Origin: CAYTTA01 sp964440655
GTDB lineage: Bacteria > Bacteroidota > Rhodothermia > Balneolales > Balneolaceae
DNA: 46,311 bases
NCBI GenBank assembly: GCA_964440655.1
Contig: CAYTTA010000013.1
Span: 1 to 46,311 of the forward strand
Direction of reading: 5' to 3'
Position numbers and translations under genes: made by a program. This document shows, one piece after another, positions 16,694 to 24,338 of this stretch. The notes beneath the pieces were generated by a model. The model saw only the letters and a program-made list of their open reading frames with translations, searched no databases and had not been told where the DNA came from. Within the stretch, counting starts at the first letter, position 1. Every line of letters begins with the position of its first letter.

Positions 16694-17787
16694 TGCTCCC
16701 CCATTTTCTTTCCAGCCGGCTCAAGCCGGGGAAGCTCCAGATCCTGCAGCCGCACCGCCTCATAAAGACGTGCCGACTGGGTCGCGGGATCTTCGCTCTC
16801 GCGATCCATCAGCCCTGTCCGGAAGTTGTAACACCTCCGGAGCTGCTCCTCCACCCACCACCGCCGCTTATCGGCCGTGCCGATTCCGAACTCCTCCATG
16901 GTCAGGGCGATCTCGAAGCCGGGAGGGTTGTAGGGAAAACCGTAGGGATTCTCCATCAGCTGATCCCGGAAGGATTCCGAACGGCAGTAGTTCAATGCCC
17001 GACGGAACTCCTCGCTCTGCCAGAAAGGATCGTCCGGAAAAACCCGGTGAAGCATCGCAAAAGCGTACATGTTGAAAAGGTGATACCCGACCGCCTTCTT
17101 CTGCAGGGCCAGGCGCCAGGAGGGCTTCAGGCTCCGCTTCCACTCCACCGCCTTCTTTTTCCAGCCGGGAAGCAGCAGAGGATGGACGATGAGCCCCGAC
17201 CTGTAGAGACGAAGGTTCCGGGGAAGACGCTGCATGAAACGGGTGATCTGCCAGTGAATCTCTTCCGATCGGTGGATAAGTGGAGCGGCGGCGGCAGCAA
17301 ACCAGAGTTGATGATTGAAGGTTTCATCAACCGGCAGATGCATCCCGTCCGGGGCCACCCGCTGCCAGACTCCCGGCTCCTCCTGAAAGGGGTGCTGGAG
17401 AAAAACCTCCGTGGCGAGGCTCAGGCATTCTTCCCGCTTCAGAGACTCGCCTGCAGCGATCAATGCCTCGATGGACCAGGCCTGTCCGATCAGGCCGTTG
17501 CATGTGTCCTTGAGGGGATTCTTCCGATGGTAGAAGGTGAATCCCATCGGCCGGGCTTCGGTACTGCAGAGATACTCGGCCCCTCTCCCGGCCGCCTGCA
17601 GAAAGAGCGGATCACCGGAAATTTCATGCGCCTTCAAAAAGAGCATGACCCAGTGACCCGTATTGCGCACCGGCGTTTCCGGATCGTGATATGGACCGTT
17701 GTGTCCGGCCGGCATGGAACCCGATTCCGGGTTCTGGAGCGTTACTCCTTTTCTGGAACTCTCCACAATGATTTGATAGAGAGTCAT
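16687..17787 (-). CDS. Predicted alpha/alpha-toroid protein of unknown function, polysaccharide locus
   Basis: 366 residues with no signal peptide, so probably cytoplasmic. The sequence is a series of helical hairpins with GHWVMLFLKAHEISGDPLFLQAA, NGLIGQAWSIEALIAAGE and FNHQLWFAAAAAPLI, a layout typical of (alpha/alpha)6-toroid sugar epimerases and hydrolases. GLIGQAWSIEAL resembles motifs of archaeal AglQ-like and epimerase-related proteins, but I cannot assign a family firmly. It is the first gene of a six-gene operon and diverges from the alginate-lyase-like gene across a 107-nt spacer. A cytoplasmic uronate- or glycan-modifying role would fit the neighbours, but is inference. Confidence 0.6.
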   Translation of the reverse strand: MTLYQIIVESSRKGVTLQNPESGSMPAGHNGPYHDPETPVRNTGHWVMLFLKAHEISGDPLFLQAAGRGAEYLCSTEARPMGFTFYHRKNPLKDTCNGLIGQAWSIEALIAAGESLKREECLSLATEVFLQHPFQEEPGVWQRVAPDGMHLPVDETFNHQLWFAAAAAPLIHRSEEIHWQITRFMQRLPRNLRLYRSGLIVHPLLLPGWKKKAVEWKRSLKPSWRLALQKKAVGYHLFNMYAFAMLHRVFPDDPFWQSEEFRRALNYCRSESFRDQLMENPYGFPYNPPGFEIALTMEEFGIGTADKRRWWVEEQLRRCYNFRTGLMDRESEDPATQSARLYEAVRLQDLELPRLEPAGKKMGEQA

Positions 17788-17894
17788 CTACTTATTTTCA
17801 TCATTTTTTGTTACATACCTCTAAGTCGATCCAACACAGCTACTTTGCAGAATCTGGTTTCAGAGTTCAATACGATCTGCAGGGAGAGAATTCA

Positions 17895-19253
17895 ATGGAC
17901 ATACACAAAACCATCTGTTGCTCTTTAAAAAGAGTACAGAAAGCTGTTTTATTTCTGTCGATTCTGATGTTGCTGCTGCCGGCGATCGGATCGTGTATCT
18001 TGCTGGAAGATAAACTACCCCGGCTCTCCGACGCAAACACCGGTCCCTACCTCACCACGCTGGACAATCTGGATGATGTAAAGAGTCTGATTGAAGAGAA
18101 GGATCCGGTCTATGTGACCGCCTTCCAAAGGCTTGTGGCACGAGCCGACCTGCATCTGGAGAAACCTCTCTATTCGGTCACCTACAAAGCGGATCGACTG
18201 CAGGAGAGCCATCACGGGTTCAATATAGGGGGGCGGAATGATTATGTAAGCCTGAGCACCTATGCCTGGCCCGACCCCGAGAAAGGCGAGGGGCACCCCT
18301 GGATCATCCGGGACGGGCAGACCAACCCGGAATACCGTCTCTTTGACCGGGAATCCCTGGGGCAGCTCTCCCGAGCGGTCGAGGAGCTCTCTCTGGCGTG
18401 GTATTTCACCGGGGATTCAACCTACTCCGGAAAAGCGGCCGAGCTGGTCCGGACCTGGTTTCTGGACGAAGAGACCCGGATGAACCCTCATATGAAACAC
18501 GCCCAGTTCTGGCCCGGAGTGAACAAGGGGGGATTGCAGGGGATCATCGAAGCAAGGGATTTCATCCCCATCATCGAGGGGGTCTCCCTTCTCTACGACA
18601 GCCCCTCCTGGAGTCCGGAAGAGCACCGGCAGCTGAAGTACTGGTTTTATGAATTCATGCAGTGGATCCGGAAAACCTACGCCCCCAATGCCTTTGCGGA
18701 ATCCAATGTCGGCACCTGGCTCGATGTGCAGAAGACCATTTATGCTCTTTTTACCGAACAGAACCGGTTGCTGGAGTCGCGGGACTACCTGCTGCCGATG
18801 GATGAAAGGATCTCGCTTCAGATTTCGAGGGAAGGAAAACAGAGCAGTGAACTCTCCCGCATGTCCGGATTGTACTACTCCTGGTTCAATCTGAAGGCCT
18901 ACGTCTATCTGAACGAGATGCATACGCGTTTTCAGATCAAAAGAGCAGGCACCCGGAGCGAGTCGGGCAAGGAGGCTTCCCTTCTGGCTTTTTCAACCCA
19001 CTCTTCGGCGGATGCCCCCTCCCCGTCGCATGCCTTCGACTGGCTTTTTCCCTACGCATCCGGACAGCGCAACTGGAAAGAGGATGGCTATTATCAGGTT
19101 TCGGAGTTCAGCCCCTGCCGTTTTATCGAGATCTACCGCCCGGCGGCCCTCTCTCTGGGGCGCTATGATTACGAATCGCTCGTACAGGAACTGCTCGCGG
19201 ATCCTGCCTGTCTCAATATCAACACCCTTCTGACGCACCCACCTCTGGAATGA
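17895..19253 (+). CDS. Alginate lyase family (PF05426-type) lipoprotein with altered catalytic motif
   Basis: About 452 residues from the ATG at 17895, which follows GGGAGAGAA and places a basic n-region before a hydrophobic helix ending in lipobox IGSC. Family features are SLSTYAWPDPEKGEGHPW and IRDGQTNPEY, LARAV-type LSRAVEELSLAWYFTGD, and the C-terminal MSGLYYSWFNLKAY with Arg and Tyr. The usual catalytic segment reads NNHGTW in relatives I recall; here it is ESNVGTWLDVQ, so His is replaced by Val. The protein may therefore bind rather than cleave, or use another base. Its stop overlaps the next gene by ATGA, forming a two-gene operon with a GH88 hydrolase. Confidence 0.8.
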   Translation: MDIHKTICCSLKRVQKAVLFLSILMLLLPAIGSCILLEDKLPRLSDANTGPYLTTLDNLDDVKSLIEEKDPVYVTAFQRLVARADLHLEKPLYSVTYKADRLQESHHGFNIGGRNDYVSLSTYAWPDPEKGEGHPWIIRDGQTNPEYRLFDRESLGQLSRAVEELSLAWYFTGDSTYSGKAAELVRTWFLDEETRMNPHMKHAQFWPGVNKGGLQGIIEARDFIPIIEGVSLLYDSPSWSPEEHRQLKYWFYEFMQWIRKTYAPNAFAESNVGTWLDVQKTIYALFTEQNRLLESRDYLLPMDERISLQISREGKQSSELSRMSGLYYSWFNLKAYVYLNEMHTRFQIKRAGTRSESGKEASLLAFSTHSSADAPSPSHAFDWLFPYASGQRNWKEDGYYQVSEFSPCRFIEIYRPAALSLGRYDYESLVQELLADPACLNINTLLTHPPLE

Positions 19254-20887
19254 GCCATCAACGCTTTCCGATCGGATGGATTGTTCTGTTTTCACTGGCC
19301 TTGTTCATCCTTCCATCCGGTGCAGCCAGTAACCCTTCCATTTCTGCAGCCGGTGATCGCTCTCCTTCCTTCTCCAGAGCTCTTCCCGCTCCGGGCGCCT
19401 GCGATCCTTCTGATTCCTCTTTCAATGACCGGATCGATTCATCTTTCATTGGCCGAATCGATTTATCTGCCCGGGGTCGATCCGACGAGCTCATCTCCCT
19501 CTATTACCGGATGAAACACCACGCCGCGGAGAAAGTGCTCGAGACACTGGAGGAGACCGGCTATGACACGAAACGCCACCCCATGCAGACCGATCCGAAG
19601 ACCGGTTACTGGGAAACCTCCACCTCACGGGAATGGACCAGCGGGTTCTTCGCCGGTATCCTCTGGATGCTTTATGAGTGGACAGGAGATGAGAGCTGGA
19701 AACGGCATGCCGAGGGGTATACGCTCGATCTGGAGAAGGAGAAAAATTACGCCGGGGATCACGACATGGGGTTCCGGATCTTCAACTCCTTCGGCCACGG
19801 CTGGCGCCTGACGGGGAACCGGGAGTACAGGCAGGTGATCCTGCAGGGAGCGGTGACACTGGCGGGTCGGTACGATCCGGGTCGCAAGGCGATCCGCTCC
19901 TGGGACTGGATGGGAAACTTTCCCGTCATCATAGACAACATGATGAACCTGGAGCTTCTCTTCCGGGCCGCAGAGGAGAGTGGCAATTCCCATTTCCGGC
20001 GGATAGCCCTGGAGCATGCCGCCACGACGATGAAACACCATCTGAGAGAGGATGGAAGCCATTACCACATCGTGGATTTCGACAACCGGGGCGAGCCGGT
20101 CTGGAAAGGAACCATCCAGGGGTACGGGCCGGAATCCGCCTGGTCCAGGGGGCAGGCCTGGGGGATCTACGGCTTTACGGTCACCTATCGCTACAGCGGA
20201 GATCCGGATCATCTGACGGCGGCCCGCAAGATGGCGGACTATTTTCTGGACCATCTGCCGGCCGACGTGATCCCCTACTATGATTTTCTGGAACCCGCCA
20301 TCCCCAATGCCACCCGGGATGTCTCGGCGGCTGCCATCGCCGCATCCGCCTTGACGGAACTCTGGAGCATGACAGGTGAGCCCCGCTATCTGGTGGGTGC
20401 GGAGCGGCTGCTTCTGTCCCTGGGCTCCCCGCCCTATCTGCAGCCGACCCGTGAGGAGTCACAAGCGGAAAACGGACCGGTGGCCAGCTCCATCCTGGAC
20501 AAGGGGACCCGCTGGCGCGGGGATCCGGAGCGGGGACTGATCTATGCCGACTACTACTTTCTGGAAGCTCTTGGCCGGTACGCCGCGCTGAAGGGGGTGG
20601 AGTTTCCTCCCATCCGGCACGACTACTCCTTCACGCTCGAGCAGAACTTCCCCAATCCGTTCCATGATTCCACCACCATATTCTACTCCCTGACGCGGGA
20701 TTCCCGCGTCCGGTTACGGCTCTTCGATGCGGCGGGACGGCAGGTGAGAGTGGTGCTGGAGGCAGACCGGCCGGCGGGCAGCCACCGTCTGGAGTTCGAT
20801 GCAACGGGACTGGCAAGCGGGCTCTACTATCTGCGGCTTGAGACGGAAGAGGGGGCGTTGTTCCGTCCGATGATCCGGGTCCGGTAA
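19250..20887 (+). CDS. Glycoside hydrolase family 88 (unsaturated uronyl hydrolase) with T9SS sorting domain
   Basis: 545 residues. A signal peptide (about 1-25) precedes a repeat-coded linker, then the GH88 (alpha/alpha)6 domain: WTSGFFAGILWMLYEWTGD, HDMGFRIFNSFGHGW (first catalytic Asp), VIIDNMMNLELLF (second Asp), AWSRGQAWGIYGF, and DVSAAAIAASAL. The C-terminal ~80 residues, from FTLEQNFPNPFHDSTTIFYSL to the Arg end, are a type IX secretion sorting domain, so the enzyme should be exported and surface-held or released. GH88 removes the 4,5-unsaturated uronate left by polysaccharide lyases. Coupling to a lyase-family gene fits that pathway. Confidence 0.88.
   Translation: MSHQRFPIGWIVLFSLALFILPSGAASNPSISAAGDRSPSFSRALPAPGACDPSDSSFNDRIDSSFIGRIDLSARGRSDELISLYYRMKHHAAEKVLETLEETGYDTKRHPMQTDPKTGYWETSTSREWTSGFFAGILWMLYEWTGDESWKRHAEGYTLDLEKEKNYAGDHDMGFRIFNSFGHGWRLTGNREYRQVILQGAVTLAGRYDPGRKAIRSWDWMGNFPVIIDNMMNLELLFRAAEESGNSHFRRIALEHAATTMKHHLREDGSHYHIVDFDNRGEPVWKGTIQGYGPESAWSRGQAWGIYGFTVTYRYSGDPDHLTAARKMADYFLDHLPADVIPYYDFLEPAIPNATRDVSAAAIAASALTELWSMTGEPRYLVGAERLLLSLGSPPYLQPTREESQAENGPVASSILDKGTRWRGDPERGLIYADYYFLEALGRYAALKGVEFPPIRHDYSFTLEQNFPNPFHDSTTIFYSLTRDSRVRLRLFDAAGRQVRVVLEADRPAGSHRLEFDATGLASGLYYLRLETEEGALFRPMIRVR
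19412..19483 (+). repeat. Three 24-nt tandem repeats between signal peptide and GH88 domain
   Basis: Each unit encodes eight residues: DSSFNDRI, DSSFIGRI, DLSARGRS. They lie after the signal peptide and before the catalytic domain. Confidence 0.8.
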
Positions 20888-20920
20888 CATGCTTCCTTTC
20901 ACGCACAGCTTAACACGGAA

Positions 20921-21012
20921 CGACACAGCTCAGCACTGCCCGGCACTGCTCAGCACGTACAGTCCGGCACAGCCAGCACCGTACAACCCGACACAGCTCA
21001 GCACTGCCCGGC
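20921..21012. repeat. Direct repeat that copies a gene's 3' end into the convergent spacer
   Basis: A 24-nt segment at 20921-20944 recurs exactly at 20989-21012, where it covers the last codons and stop of the minus-strand glycosyltransferase. Between them are partial copies of the CAGCAC/CAGC motif. The spacer separates the convergent GH88 and glycosyltransferase genes. Confidence 0.75.
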
Positions 21013-22125
21013 CACCACCCGGTAGGCATCCACCGTCATCTGCGCGATCCGGTCCCACCCCAGATTCGCCTCGGCATAGTGGCGGTTCTTTTCCCCATGC
21101 CCCAGATCGGCAAGGGCGAACCCCTGCCGGATCGCCTCGGAGACGGACGAGAGATCGTAGGGATCATAGACCGGATTTCCCGTTGCGGCAAGGCTCTCGC
21201 CGATCACCCCGTAGTCGGGGCCGACCACCACCCGGCCGAAGGTGAATCCGAGAGGCACGTTGCCGGAGTTCAGGGCGCGGAACCGGGGGATGAAGAGCAG
21301 ATCGGCCGCCAGCAGATAGTGCTGCACCTCGTTGGGCGGGATGATCCGCTCGTCGGTGCGCAGGCGGTCCTTCCAGCGGGTGAACCGGCTCAGGTAGAGC
21401 TTGCGCCGCGTCGGGAAGTGCTGTTTCTGCGCCTTGAAGGGGTAGGGAATCTTGCCCGCCATCAAATAGACCGAATCGGGAACATCGGCCCGCTTGAACG
21501 CCTCGATCGCCAGATCGAGCTCCTGCGGGGTCCGGATCGCTCCGAAGGTGAGCATCAGTTTCTCTCTTTTGCGGATGCCGAGAATCCGGCGGCTGATTGT
21601 CCGGTCGGGTGCCGGGAACCCGTCCCCGTACCAGTCCTCCCGGAAGAAGCGGTAATCTCCGTGCGGGATGATGAAGGAGGGCTTGCCCTCCACCTTGCTG
21701 CGGAAACTTTTCCGGAGCAACTTCTGTGAACTCTTTCCCATGTGGATGAACCCGTCCACCAGTTCGTAGACCTTGTGGTAGAGGATTCCGCACATCCCCG
21801 ACGGATCGAGATGGGGCTGCTCGTTGTGCACCGTCAGCACGATCCGGGCTCCCCTCTGTTTCCATCCGTGAAGGGTGCGGATCAGCCGGTCGATGTATTC
21901 GCGCCGGATCACCGATTCGCCCCAGGGGCCGGGAACCTGGGCCGCCACCAGGATCTCCGGCCAGTGGAGATGGATCACATCGTACTTCCCCTCCTCGTGC
22001 AGCCATCCGTAGCCGTGCCGCAGGCTGGTGATCCCGGGATGGCGCTGCAGCTCCCTGAGCAGAAGGTGCAGGTAGGGATTTCTCATCCCGGTCAGGTCGA
22101 TATCGTAGGGAATCAGAACGTTCAT
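20998..22125 (-). CDS. GT-B type glycosyltransferase
   Basis: 375 residues. N-terminal features are MNVLIPYDIDLTGMRNPY, YDVIHLHWPE and IVLTVHNEQPH, a His-rich acceptor-side pattern seen in GT-B enzymes. The C-terminal half has LMLTFGAIRTPQELDLAIEAF, VYLMAGKIP, LLAADLLFIPRFRALNSGNVPLGFTFGRVVVGPDYG, matching donor-binding loops in glycosyltransferases of the GT4 group. It is the last of five minus-strand genes and overlaps its upstream neighbour by ATGA. Donor and acceptor cannot be told. Confidence 0.8.
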   Translation of the reverse strand: MNVLIPYDIDLTGMRNPYLHLLLRELQRHPGITSLRHGYGWLHEEGKYDVIHLHWPEILVAAQVPGPWGESVIRREYIDRLIRTLHGWKQRGARIVLTVHNEQPHLDPSGMCGILYHKVYELVDGFIHMGKSSQKLLRKSFRSKVEGKPSFIIPHGDYRFFREDWYGDGFPAPDRTISRRILGIRKREKLMLTFGAIRTPQELDLAIEAFKRADVPDSVYLMAGKIPYPFKAQKQHFPTRRKLYLSRFTRWKDRLRTDERIIPPNEVQHYLLAADLLFIPRFRALNSGNVPLGFTFGRVVVGPDYGVIGESLAATGNPVYDPYDLSSVSEAIRQGFALADLGHGEKNRHYAEANLGWDRIAQMTVDAYRVVAGQC

Positions 22126-23408
22126 GTCACTCTTGCCGGTTTCAACGACTCACCTCTGGTCAATCCATCCACTGTTTCCATCAGCTCGGCCCGGTTGGCC
22201 TCGTACATCCTGCCGAGTGCCTCCCCGATTCTGATCCCGGCATCCATCCTTCGGGCGGGATCTGCAAGAAGGCCTGCCAGTATGCCGATCCACTCTTCCG
22301 GATCGTCCGAGCGGATCATCCCCTCCCCCTCCAGCTTCTCCAGCCCGGAGGCTCCCTCAGAGGTGGTCACCACCACTTTCCCATAGGAGAGCGCCTCCAG
22401 CGTCTTGATCTTCAGACCGGTGCCGAAACGCATCGTATTGATGCAGATGTCCGCCTGGCTGTAGATCTCCTCATCACTCCCGTAGCGTCCGTAAAGCTCC
22501 ACGCTCCCGGGGCAGGCGGAGGAGTCCACCCGTTGGCGGACCTCCGGGTCGCCGCAGATCGACCCGGCGACCAGCAGCCGTGCGCCGGGAGCCCGGCGGA
22601 CCACCCCGGGCCAGACCCGCTCCAGAAACCAGGCCAACCCGTCCAGGTTGATCCGGTTGGCCGAGCCGATCATCAGCACGCTGTTGCGGGCTTTTTCCTC
22701 ATCCCGCACCGGAATCGGGCGGTAGGGAGTGACATGCGTCAATGTGGAGACGGTTCTCTCCGGCACCAGACTCTGAAAATACTCCCTTTCGCTTTCCGTG
22801 ATCGCCCAGATCCGGTCGGCCCGGCGCAGTGCTTTCTGTTCATCCCGGCGGCGAAGACTGTGCCAGCGCATCGGCTCCACTCCCCGGTCCAGATAGAGCC
22901 GGTAGCGGTCGGTGAGCCGGTCGTGGGTGTCGAGGATTTTCACTGTTTCGGGTGGGAAAAGGGAAAAAAAAGCGGTCTGGACCGCATAGTTCACAATCAC
23001 TGCATGGTAGGGATCCGCAGGAAGCTGCCGCCGGAGCAGATGACGCTTCCTCAGTCCCGCATACTCTTTCAGGCTCCGGTTCCAGCGAGCCGACTGCGCC
23101 CCGTCCGACAGACGCCGGTGCATCCGGTCCAGCGCCACCCCCCAGCCGGAGAGAATCTCATCGATCCGGATCCGGAACTCCCGTAGAGCACCCAGGGACC
23201 GGTTGGGGCTCTCTCTCCACTCCAATACCCGGCCGTTGAAGAACCGGTCGTGGCCCCCGTCGATCTCCTTCTCATACCCCGAGTAGAAGAAATCGAGGCG
23301 GAACCCCTCCTCCATCAACTCCTTGCAGATGCCTGCCATTCGGCGCCGGTTCCCGGCATGGGCCGGAAAAAGAGGGACCGGCGAAATGATCAGAATCGCT
23401 TCAGCCAT
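22122..23408 (-). CDS. Glycosyltransferase family 4 protein
   Basis: 428 residues of GT-B type. LIISPVPLFPAHAGNRRRM is the N-terminal nucleotide-sugar fold start; HAVIVNYAVQTAFF and ILDTHDRLTDR follow. The C-terminal domain shows VLMIGSANRINLDGLAWFLE, LLVAGSICGD, VELYGRYGSDEEIYSQADICINTMRFGTGLKIKTLEALSYGK, with the GTGLKIK.LEAL signature of this GT4 subgroup, and VVVTTSEGASGL. It overlaps both neighbours (19 nt with the GT2 upstream, 4 nt with the GT downstream), so all are probably translated from one transcript. Confidence 0.85.
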   Translation of the reverse strand: MAEAILIISPVPLFPAHAGNRRRMAGICKELMEEGFRLDFFYSGYEKEIDGGHDRFFNGRVLEWRESPNRSLGALREFRIRIDEILSGWGVALDRMHRRLSDGAQSARWNRSLKEYAGLRKRHLLRRQLPADPYHAVIVNYAVQTAFFSLFPPETVKILDTHDRLTDRYRLYLDRGVEPMRWHSLRRRDEQKALRRADRIWAITESEREYFQSLVPERTVSTLTHVTPYRPIPVRDEEKARNSVLMIGSANRINLDGLAWFLERVWPGVVRRAPGARLLVAGSICGDPEVRQRVDSSACPGSVELYGRYGSDEEIYSQADICINTMRFGTGLKIKTLEALSYGKVVVTTSEGASGLEKLEGEGMIRSDDPEEWIGILAGLLADPARRMDAGIRIGEALGRMYEANRAELMETVDGLTRGESLKPARVT

Positions 23409-24334
23409 TGCACAATCGGGTTGGTCTGCCTTCTCATCTCGAGCCAGTGTCTCCAGACCCGGGAGTCCAGTCGCGCCATCTGCCTCACCAGCTGCAGTTC
23501 CTGCCTTGTCCGAAGCCCCTTCCGCTGCCCTTTCAGCTGACGGATGAACCAGCGAGAGGTGAGGTCGTCCGGATCCAGGCCATCGGTCACTCCATCCATC
23601 CGGTGAAGCTCCTCCAGAAAGCTCAGACTGGCAAGCATCTTGTCGGCAGAAAGCCCGTCCCCCCTGCGTGCCGACAGATTCGCCCCGCTGTAGCGCCAGC
23701 TCACCACCGGTCCCGGAATGGTCCGGATCCCGGCATCCCCGGCCAGCCGCACCCAGAAAAGATCATCGGCCGCCCAGGCGTGGGGGAGCTCCGGAAACCA
23801 GCCGGCCTCTGCAGCCGCCCGGCGTGAAAAAATCCACTCCACCACGTAGCTCTCCTGATGGAAACCCAGTTTGAGCCGGAGAAATTCATTGACGCTCATG
23901 GAGTCCGGAAAACGGTTGTCCCGAAGCCGTTTTCCCTCCGCATCAATCTTGCGGGTGTTGAACCGGTAGAGCCTGTGCCCGGGGTGCCTCTCCAGAGTCC
24001 GGTAGAAACTCTCGACGCAGCCGGGATCGGCCAGATCATCATCTGAAAAGAGCCAGATCCACTTCTCATTACGGGTCAGGCCGATGCAGCGCATCCACTG
24101 GGCCACCAGATTGCGTCCGCCCAGGTTCTCGGGGAAGCGGTGATAGATGATCCGGTTGAATCCCCTCGAACTCTCCAGCGCCTCATCGAGCGTCTCCCGG
24201 ATCGGTTCCGGGCTGGCGTCATCGCCGATATAGATGGTGAACTCCCGGTTGGTCTGCCGGAGCAGGCTCTCGACCGCACCGGACAGCCAGGCGCTCTTGT
24301 AGGCGGGTATCACAATGGCGAGTTCCGGTTCCAT
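23390..24334 (-). CDS. Glycosyltransferase family 2 protein
   Basis: 314 residues. The GT-A fold is shown by LAIVIPAYKSAWLSGAVESLL, IYIGDDASPEPI, FPENLGGRNLVAQWM, WIWLFSDDDLADPGCVESF (the metal-binding Asp cluster), and a C-terminal acceptor-side segment HAWAADDLFWVRLAG. It begins 4 nt after the ABC exporter stop and its 3' end overlaps the following GT4 by 19 nt. Sugar specificity cannot be read from sequence. Confidence 0.87.
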   Translation of the reverse strand: MEPELAIVIPAYKSAWLSGAVESLLRQTNREFTIYIGDDASPEPIRETLDEALESSRGFNRIIYHRFPENLGGRNLVAQWMRCIGLTRNEKWIWLFSDDDLADPGCVESFYRTLERHPGHRLYRFNTRKIDAEGKRLRDNRFPDSMSVNEFLRLKLGFHQESYVVEWIFSRRAAAEAGWFPELPHAWAADDLFWVRLAGDAGIRTIPGPVVSWRYSGANLSARRGDGLSADKMLASLSFLEELHRMDGVTDGLDPDDLTSRWFIRQLKGQRKGLRTRQELQLVRQMARLDSRVWRHWLEMRRQTNPIVQWLKRF

Positions 24335-24338
24335 GAAT

